A stretch of DNA of 11,291 nucleotides from Tidjanibacter sp. GTDB taxonomy: Bacteria > Bacteroidota > Bacteroidia > Bacteroidales > Rikenellaceae. The DNA lies in the NCBI GenBank assembly GCA_017379955.1, contig JAFNVE010000189.1, positions 1 through 11,291 on the forward strand. The letters run 5' to 3'. Shown here in pieces: positions 6,415 through 11,291 of this stretch (positions are counted from its first letter, which is position 1; every line of letters starts with the position of its first letter). The translations under genes and the position numbers were made by a program. Below the pieces are notes generated by a model. That model was not told where the DNA came from. It searched no databases and saw only the letters and a program-made list of their open reading frames with translations.

Positions 6415-6446
6415 CTTGACAACGGAGATTTTAGGTTGTATATTTG
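6415..6446 (+). promoter_or_regulatory. Promoter of the structural operon (TTGACA-N17-TATATTTG)
   Basis: CTTG at 6415-6418, within TTGACA at 6416-6421, is followed after 17 nt by TATATTTG (6439-6446). The predicted start is near 6453, giving a leader of about 48 nt before the first ATG. The element matches the terL-unit promoter in hexamer, spacer length and -7 box. Just after the -7 box, TGTTC (6445-6449) and GAACA (6461-6465) form a short inverted repeat that could be a weak operator. Confidence 0.68.
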
Positions 6447-6500
6447 TTCAAAAATTTACCGAACATAGTTTGAAAGAATCACTAAAATCAACGATTAAAG

Positions 6501-6911
6501 ATGTTACGTCAGACCATTATTTCTTCGATTGGGAGAGCCGTTGAGACTCTCGGCTACTCCTTTCAGCCCCCTGCTGCTTGTGCGCCAAAAGCACAAATAT
6601 CACAACTACCAGCAGCCACAATTGCTCCTTTGAAAATCGTTTCTACTGAGGGTCGTAAAGAGCCGCGAGTGACTTATCGGGTAGTACTAACTCTGCTTTC
6701 ACCTCATAACTTCGCAGATGCAGACCGTGAATCTATATGGTCGGTTATGGAGCGTGATGCTATTGAGGTTTACCGAGTTATGGAGTTGTCGCCTGCTGTG
6801 TGTGGGGTGTCGAACTTCTCCGCAACTCCTGCTTCACGACCACTTACCCGCTTTGGCGATTGTTCACTTTCGGCTGAGTTTGATGTAGAGGCAATCTACT
6901 GTATTGAGTAA
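6501..6911 (+). CDS. 136-aa phage structural protein, possible tail-completion/terminator protein
   Basis: This is the first gene of the structural operon. I do not recognise the exact family. The size, an N-terminal helix (LRQTIISSIGRAVETLG), a central strand with RVTYRVVLTLL, an acidic helix (DRESIWSVMERDAIEVYRVM) and a C-terminal strand with SLSAEFDVEAIYC resemble the alpha/beta layout of siphophage tail-terminator proteins, which cap the tail tube at the neck. No signal peptide or membrane segment is seen. The ATG at 6501 is the first in frame after the predicted transcript start. It ends with tandem stops TAATAA and is followed 17 nt later by the next gene. The tail role rests on fold-like pattern and neighbours only. 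Confidence 0.75.
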   Translation: MLRQTIISSIGRAVETLGYSFQPPAACAPKAQISQLPAATIAPLKIVSTEGRKEPRVTYRVVLTLLSPHNFADADRESIWSVMERDAIEVYRVMELSPAVCGVSNFSATPASRPLTRFGDCSLSAEFDVEAIYCIE

Positions 6912-6928
6912 TAATAATTTCACTTTCT

Positions 6929-7921
6929 ATGATAACATTTTCACTTCCCGACAATTACTCGTCGGCCTATACTGGTGCTATCTATACCATAGATGATACC
7001 ACTACTACCCAACCTCAAATCGTAGAGGTGCTCGATAGTCAGCGCGGTGAGACACTCGGTTTTCGCAGAGTTCAATACTTGAACAATAATAAGATTAATA
7101 TTGCTCGCTATCTTGCTCGTGCTCTCAATCCGCAACCCATCCTCAGCAGCGGCTGGTCGGTGCCTGAGGGGCGAACGGTTGAGGCGCAACTTCTGGCAGA
7201 TGATTCATCCACCGAGAAACGAATCTTCACGGCATCACTTAGCAATCTGACAGAAGATAGGCTTCTCTCCTCGCTGACTCATCGTACTGTGTCGCCCAGC
7301 GATTTGGATGAGATTTCGCTCTTTGCATCTGCTGGTCAGTTGACTATTTCGGTCGCTTTTGGAGCCAATAGCCCTACCCAGCAGATTGTTGCAATGCGCA
7401 ACCATAAAGGCGGACTCATTAGCTATGTTCTTGAGGTTGAGAATATTCTGGGATATGCAAATAAGCCAGAGGAGGTGCGACAATTCTGGATTTACATCTC
7501 TCTTGCCGGCAAGACCATTGCACGATTGCGCTACTCACTGATCCCCGCTACCTCGCAGAGTGTGAGGCTCGGCTGGCTCAACCCCTATGGTGCTATCGAC
7601 TACCACACCTTTCGTTCGTTGGGGAGATTGCTCCGCAGTGAGAAGGAGCGCGTGATGACCGGACAAAGTGTGTTGAGGGTGAGCACAATCCGTTCGAGTT
7701 ATGTGTGGGAGGAGGTGCTTAGCAGTGGATATCTCCCTGCTGCTACGGCTGTTGCGCTAAGCGGACTACTCTCTTCGCCCCGAGTGTGGCGTGTGGAAGA
7801 TGGAGAGGCGCACCTCGTAGATGTGACGGAGGAGATGGTTGCAGTGAGCGATGAGGAGCAACTCTCAGCACTTAGATTCTCGGTGCGTGAGGCGGAGCCA
7901 CACCAAACTCAGTTTTTCTAA
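6929..7921 (+). CDS. 330-aa phage structural protein of Bacteroidota type
   Basis: The protein begins MITFSLPDNYSSAYTGAIYTI and appears to be built largely of beta strands. A motif around residues 212-229, RLGWLNPYGAIDYHTF, resembles the W/F-LN-x-G-x-D-x-x-F signature that I recall in conserved virion proteins of Bacteroidota phages, often encoded next to proteins like the 791-aa product downstream. After it comes SEKERVMTG, then a helix WEEVLSSGYLPAATAVALSGLL and a strand region (HLVDVTEEMV) ending in ALRFSVREAE. No enzymatic motif, signal peptide or membrane segment is present. It is probably a tail or baseplate component, given its neighbours, and is expected to be cotranscribed with the 136-aa gene 17 nt upstream. 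Assignment is by recalled pattern and context; its biochemical role is unknown. Confidence 0.8.
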   Translation: MITFSLPDNYSSAYTGAIYTIDDTTTTQPQIVEVLDSQRGETLGFRRVQYLNNNKINIARYLARALNPQPILSSGWSVPEGRTVEAQLLADDSSTEKRIFTASLSNLTEDRLLSSLTHRTVSPSDLDEISLFASAGQLTISVAFGANSPTQQIVAMRNHKGGLISYVLEVENILGYANKPEEVRQFWIYISLAGKTIARLRYSLIPATSQSVRLGWLNPYGAIDYHTFRSLGRLLRSEKERVMTGQSVLRVSTIRSSYVWEEVLSSGYLPAATAVALSGLLSSPRVWRVEDGEAHLVDVTEEMVAVSDEEQLSALRFSVREAEPHQTQFF

Positions 7922-7954
7922 TTTGCCACTCCAACTACCCATACTCGCTTAGAG

Positions 7955-7974
7955 TTTTTAAAATAATTTAAAAA
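7955..7974. repeat. AT palindrome in the leader of the 791-aa gene
   Basis: TTTTTAAA (7955-7962) and TTTAAAAA (7967-7974) form perfect 8-bp arms around ATAA, in the largest gap (68 nt) of the operon. An A-rich run leads directly to the ATG at 7990, a leader style that favours translation in Bacteroidota. It could be a processing or regulatory site, or simply AT-rich sequence. No TAnnTTTG promoter is visible here. Confidence 0.3.
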
Positions 7975-7989
7975 TTAAAAAAGAAAGAA

Positions 7990-10365
7990 ATGGCTATAAG
8001 ACTCTATATTGATAATCGCCCGGCAGATATCGACAGCCGTACGCACATAGCAATAACCCTCTCGATAGGTGCGCTTACCCGCCCTGAGGAGAGTGCGACG
8101 GGCTATACCAAGAGCATCTCTATCCCCGCCACACCCACCAACCGCGCACTGATGGGGGATAGTGAGCAGTTGCACTCGTTGCCACTCTTCGGCTCGCAGC
8201 ACCACCGCGCACGCATCGAAGAGGAGGGATTTGTGCTTATGGAGGGCCCTATCCGACTCTTGGAGAGTACGATGGGAGGTGAGGAGAGATACCGTTTCAA
8301 TATTCTTGGTGCAGCTTGCGACTGGCTCAAATCGGCACGGGAGTCACTCGCATCGCTCGCCATCGACTATGAAAAGGATCTCAACCCCATAACCATCGCA
8401 CAGAGTTGGACAGAGGAAAATACGCCAATCCGATACCTCCCTGTGCGTCGCGATCTCTACTCATCGGAGGCGGAACAAGGGATTGGTATCTTCCCGCCTG
8501 CCAGAGTGCTGACGGCAGATGACTACCACCCATTTCTCCATATCGCCACGATGGTAGAGAAGATTTTCGAGGAGGCAGGCTACTCGGTGGAGTCGCGTTT
8601 TATGAGTGGGGAACTCTTCCGTACTCTCTATATGAGTGGCTACTTCTCCGAGCGAGATGTCGCTATGCTGGTTGAGGCGATGGGCTTTCGAGCATCGCGC
8701 TTCAAGGCGGCAACGGCTACTGCGGGGAGTGGAGGACAAATTTTTTGTACACCCCTAACTAATGGCCCGACGGTTGGCAATCTGGTGGATACGGCATCGC
8801 TCTATGCCACAGATGAGGAGGGAAACAGAGCCTTCGATGTCTACGATAATGGCGGATGCTTCGTGACTGACGAGAGTGGCCGAGTGTGCTTCAAGCCCCT
8901 GGAGGAGGTGAGTGTGAGTTTTAAGTATAACTTCCACTACCTCACTGACTACCGTATGATTTCGTCGCAGGAGCTGGCAGGGTTCAATACTATCCGACTC
9001 GATGGTGACGATGTGCGCAGGTTTACCATTATCAACCCATACCCCGACAAGAAAGAGGAGATAAACAGCGGGATGGAGTACAGGGTGGTGGCCTTCGGGG
9101 CTTCGGATAGTGCATACCACATCCTTTACGGCTGGGAGGAGTTGGAGGATGGCACGGTGCGCTCGGTAAGGCTTGCCGACTTCTACGGCAGTGAGGCAAT
9201 TTTTATCTCCAATGACACTGTCGGCAAGGTGCGCAACCTCTCACTTATGCGAGATGGCGCGCTTTATGAGGGCGATTGGGCGGTCTATAACGGTCACATC
9301 TCCACCACCGGACAGCGCGAGGTGAAGATTACCCTGACGGGGCGAAGGGTGACGGCTACGAGTGGTAACCCTGCCTACTTCGATATGGTCTGCTTTGAGG
9401 GTGGCGAAGAGGGTATGTCGCTCACTATCCTCCCCGATACCTCCATCACTCCAATCTTCAATCCCCATCCGGGCGAGGGTAGTGTGATAACCTTTGCCGA
9501 TGTGGCGCGCCACAACTGCTCACGTCTTGACCTGCTTGCTGCAATCAGACAGATGTTTAACCTTCGCTTCTACACCGACGCTATCGCCCGAAAGGTGATG
9601 ATTGAACCGCTGGATGAGTTCTACAATCGACATGTGGTGGATTGGAGCGACAAGGTAGATTTTAGTTATCCGATTGTGGTTGAGGAGGTTGGCAAGAGTG
9701 CTCCGCGCGAGGTGGTGTGGCGATATCGCGAGGGTGATGGTGCGGTGGCTCGCTACGACTCGGCACACGGTGTGGTGCTGGGGTGTTGGGAGGCTACGGT
9801 GGCGAGTGCGGTGACCTCAACAACGCGTTCGGTGAGCGTCAATCCGCTTTTTACGCCAACCCTCAGTCAGCCCTCTTCCCTGCAAGGCTCGCCCTCGGCA
9901 ACCCTTATCACTGTGGGCGACAGACAGAGGTTGGTGCGTGGTGGCGATAGTCTTAACTTTCCTGCTAAGGTGGTGAGATATAGCGGGTTGGTGCCTCTGC
10001 CTGAGGGTAAGCGTTGGGATTGGCCAGGGTATGGGGACTCCTACCCATACCTTGCCTTCCATAGTCCTGAGCAGGGCTGGACACTCGGCTTTGAGAATCG
10101 CGATGGGGTGGTAGGCCTACACTCCTATTGGGATTCGACGGTCGATACCCTCTCCCACGCCCGCAGGGTGACTCTCTATCTGCATCTTACACCGACCGAT
10201 GTCGAGCCGCTGGCTATGCCCGACAGGTTGGCAAATGACTTTCGTGCGCTCTATCGCCTGACGATTGATGGTGAGCCGGCCCTCTATCGATTAGAGGAGG
10301 TGTGCGACTACAACCCGGAACAGGCATCCGTAAAGTGTAAGTTTGTGCAAGTGCTTAAAGTCTAA
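7990..10365 (+). CDS. 791-aa phage tail/baseplate-type structural protein
   Basis: The N-terminus, YIDNRPADID, then a strand and TKSISIPATPTN (40-51), matches a pattern I recall from large structural proteins of Bacteroidota phages: LYI-x-D, followed by an S-x-x-(I/L)-P-x-T-x-x-N motif. A central segment, about 514-560, reads LLAAIRQMFNLRFYTD, then a VMIEPLDEFY strand and VDWSDKVDF, also typical of that group and reminiscent of tail-hub proteins. The first ~260 residues include an aromatic-rich helix block (PFLHIATMVEKIFEEAGYSVE). The rest looks beta-rich, with possible carbohydrate-binding-like strands at 300-500. No enzyme motif is obvious. It is the largest gene of the operon, flanked by the 330-aa and 109-aa proteins. 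A baseplate or hub role is inferred, not shown. Confidence 0.82.
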   Translation: MAIRLYIDNRPADIDSRTHIAITLSIGALTRPEESATGYTKSISIPATPTNRALMGDSEQLHSLPLFGSQHHRARIEEEGFVLMEGPIRLLESTMGGEERYRFNILGAACDWLKSARESLASLAIDYEKDLNPITIAQSWTEENTPIRYLPVRRDLYSSEAEQGIGIFPPARVLTADDYHPFLHIATMVEKIFEEAGYSVESRFMSGELFRTLYMSGYFSERDVAMLVEAMGFRASRFKAATATAGSGGQIFCTPLTNGPTVGNLVDTASLYATDEEGNRAFDVYDNGGCFVTDESGRVCFKPLEEVSVSFKYNFHYLTDYRMISSQELAGFNTIRLDGDDVRRFTIINPYPDKKEEINSGMEYRVVAFGASDSAYHILYGWEELEDGTVRSVRLADFYGSEAIFISNDTVGKVRNLSLMRDGALYEGDWAVYNGHISTTGQREVKITLTGRRVTATSGNPAYFDMVCFEGGEEGMSLTILPDTSITPIFNPHPGEGSVITFADVARHNCSRLDLLAAIRQMFNLRFYTDAIARKVMIEPLDEFYNRHVVDWSDKVDFSYPIVVEEVGKSAPREVVWRYREGDGAVARYDSAHGVVLGCWEATVASAVTSTTRSVSVNPLFTPTLSQPSSLQGSPSATLITVGDRQRLVRGGDSLNFPAKVVRYSGLVPLPEGKRWDWPGYGDSYPYLAFHSPEQGWTLGFENRDGVVGLHSYWDSTVDTLSHARRVTLYLHLTPTDVEPLAMPDRLANDFRALYRLTIDGEPALYRLEEVCDYNPEQASVKCKFVQVLKV

Positions 10366-10383
10366 CAATTTACCTGTTTAATT

Positions 10384-10713
10384 ATGATGGAAACAATTAC
10401 TGTTTACTCCTCGGCAGAGTCGGGGAGCGTGGAGGTCGTATCTCTGCCCGCAGAGGAGGGTAGTGCAACTCCCACACTACGCGAGGTGGGCAGGGTGGGG
10501 GCGCAAAGGGCTGTTTCGGAGCGGGTGAGTGCAGATAGGAGAGTGGTGGTAGTGAGTAGTGAGAACTCAGAGCCACTCTTCCACATCACTCTTGCGCAAC
10601 TCAGCGAAGCGATAGCCTCGGCATTGCGCTCGGTGAAAATCTATGTTGTCGAATCGGAGATTACCGAGGCCCAGCGTGCAGTGCGTGCTGTGGTTGAGGA
10701 GAGTCAATTCTAA
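10384..10713 (+). CDS. 109-aa phage structural accessory protein
   Basis: A small acidic protein with no domain I can name. Residues 1-60 contain several short beta-like segments (ETITVYSS, SVEVVSLP, RRVVVVSSENSE), followed by a helix HITLAQLSEAIASALRS. The C-terminus (87-109) carries KIYVVESEITEAQR and ends ESQF. I recall similar Y-V-x-E-S-D/E-I-x-x-A-Q-x-x-V endings on structural or fibre proteins of Bacteroidota phages. Two adjacent ATGs (10384, 10387) are possible starts. It follows the 791-aa gene by 18 nt and precedes the next start (10721) by 7 nt, so all are surely cotranscribed. A small tail or virion protein is the likeliest role; confidence in any function is low. Confidence 0.75.
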   Translation: MMETITVYSSAESGSVEVVSLPAEEGSATPTLREVGRVGAQRAVSERVSADRRVVVVSSENSEPLFHITLAQLSEAIASALRSVKIYVVESEITEAQRAVRAVVEESQF

Positions 10714-10720
10714 ACCCTCT

Positions 10721-11029
10721 ATGGCTATGAATAAGTATGAAAAGTGGTTGCTCAAAATGGTTGAGCAGGAGTTACCGCGCAGTGCCACTAAGAGTGAGGT
10801 TATAGAGTGGCTTGCCGAGAAGGGAATCACCGACAATACCAATTGCCGACGAGTTGTGCTGAGCGACTTTGTGGCTAAGGAGTATAACGGCAACAGAAGG
10901 CTCAGTAAAGGCGATGCAATGTATCGCGCTGCCGATTACTTTGGTGCGAGCTATGAGATGGTGCGCAACAATATCTATTACAAACCAAGTGGGAGTGAAC
11001 AAACCAGAAAAACGAATCAGAAACAATGA
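10721..11029 (+). CDS. 102-aa HTH-like protein before the ClpP-like protease
   Basis: The ATG at 10721 (or 10727) is preferred over an in-frame ATG at 10643, because the longer form would overlap most of the end of the 109-aa gene; the chosen start leaves a 7-nt gap. The protein is basic. An N-terminal helix (KYEKWLLKMVEQEL) and a segment SEVIEWLAEKGI are followed by SKGDAMYRAADYFGASYEMVRNNIYYK (residues ~62-88), whose helix-turn-helix pattern (A-x-x-F/Y-G-x-S-x-x-x-V-x-x-I) resembles the DNA-binding region of Mor-like or small-terminase-like proteins. The tail is charged and disordered-looking. It overlaps the next gene by 4 nt (ATGA), implying translational coupling. It could be a late regulator, a DNA-binding packaging protein or a missing small terminase; I cannot choose. 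Confidence 0.78.
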   Translation: MAMNKYEKWLLKMVEQELPRSATKSEVIEWLAEKGITDNTNCRRVVLSDFVAKEYNGNRRLSKGDAMYRAADYFGASYEMVRNNIYYKPSGSEQTRKTNQKQ

Positions 11030-11291
11030 GAGATGAAGGAATCAAAATCCGTGCGGGGCTCTTCTCGCTATCGGTAGATATCGAGGGAACAATCGGAGTG
11101 CCCGAGTCGGAACAATTTGAAAATGAGGAGGAGAGGGTGGCGACCTACGAGAAGTTTCGCACCTGTCTTGCCCGCATCCGCGAGAGTAATGCCCGCCACA
11201 TTATTGTAAATATCCGCTCGACGGGTGGCGATGTGGAGGATGCGCTACTCATCTACGAGGCTCTGCGTGAGTCGGGGTGCAAGGTGACAAC
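11026..11291 (+). CDS. ClpP-like phage prohead protease, 5' part (cut by window end)
   Basis: This frame stays open to the window edge, giving 88 residues plus two bases. The ATG at 11026 overlaps the previous TGA (ATGA). The translation ends with HIIVNIRSTGGDVEDALLIYEALRESGCKVTT, which matches the ClpP/S14 core: a strand with the oxyanion-hole GG motif (N-I-x-S-x-G-G-D-V), a helix containing IYEAL, and a following V-x-T strand. Proteins like this cleave scaffold or capsid precursors during head maturation. The catalytic serine, expected about 25-30 residues further on, lies outside the window, so activity cannot be judged. A major capsid protein is expected downstream. Its presence with terL shows that both head and packaging functions are encoded in this neighbourhood. 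Confidence 0.85.
   Translation, partial: MRDEGIKIRAGLFSLSVDIEGTIGVPESEQFENEEERVATYEKFRTCLARIRESNARHIIVNIRSTGGDVEDALLIYEALRESGCKVT

Noticed and set aside
10643..10720. Longer start for the HTH-like gene
   Set aside because: It would overlap the last 24 codons of the 109-aa gene, and the extra residues (RPSVQCVLWLRR) look like out-of-frame translation. The ATG at 10721 gives normal operon spacing.
1..11291. CRISPR arrays, tRNA/rRNA genes, insertion sequences, integrase or recombinase
   Set aside because: I looked for regularly spaced repeats, terminal inverted repeats with transposase, cloverleaf sequences and recombinase motifs, and found none.

Overview
The window looks like a chromosomal segment of a gut-type Bacteroidales bacterium (phylum Bacteroidota). 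Three things point there: a fimbrillin-like surface protein, promoters of the Bacteroidetes form TTTG/TTG-N19-20-TAnnTTTG, and starts with AT-rich leaders and no clear Shine-Dalgarno. I cannot fix the genus. No tRNA, rRNA, CRISPR array, integrase, transposase or insertion sequence was seen.

Layout. (1) 1-1265: 3' part of a host fimbrillin-like surface protein gene with a strong intrinsic terminator. (2) 1266-3098, minus strand: a G-rich spacer, then a two-gene unit transcribed leftward, a 102-aa unknown protein followed by an apparently intact phage terminase large subunit. (3) 3099-4023: an overlapping divergent promoter region with a 21-bp palindrome, then a CI/LexA-type repressor (XRE HTH plus S24 peptidase) on the plus strand. 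(4) 4024-4591: a gene-free, AT-rich stretch with a terminator-like hairpin, a candidate compact small RNA on the minus strand with its own Bacteroidetes promoter, and a bidirectional terminator. (5) 4592-6250: two ordinary chromosomal genes transcribed divergently, a DUF6427-like polytopic membrane protein and ribonuclease HII (rnhB). (6) 6251-11291, plus strand: a regulated promoter with a tandem direct repeat, then a tight operon of phage-type genes. These are a 136-aa possible tail-completion protein, 330-aa and 791-aa structural proteins of a Bacteroidota phage type, a 109-aa protein, a 102-aa HTH-like protein and the start of a ClpP-like prohead protease cut by the window end.

How it may work together. 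The phage functions lie in two blocks, terminase plus repressor and structural genes plus protease, with normal host genes between them. The promoters of the two phage blocks share one extended form, TTGACA-N17-TATATTTG, not seen at the other promoters here. The repressor sits beside one of them and carries an apparently complete self-cleavage apparatus. The simplest reading is one DNA-damage-responsive regulon of phage origin. It could be a rearranged prophage, or a domesticated particle-forming system such as a gene-transfer-agent-like element. The window alone cannot decide which.
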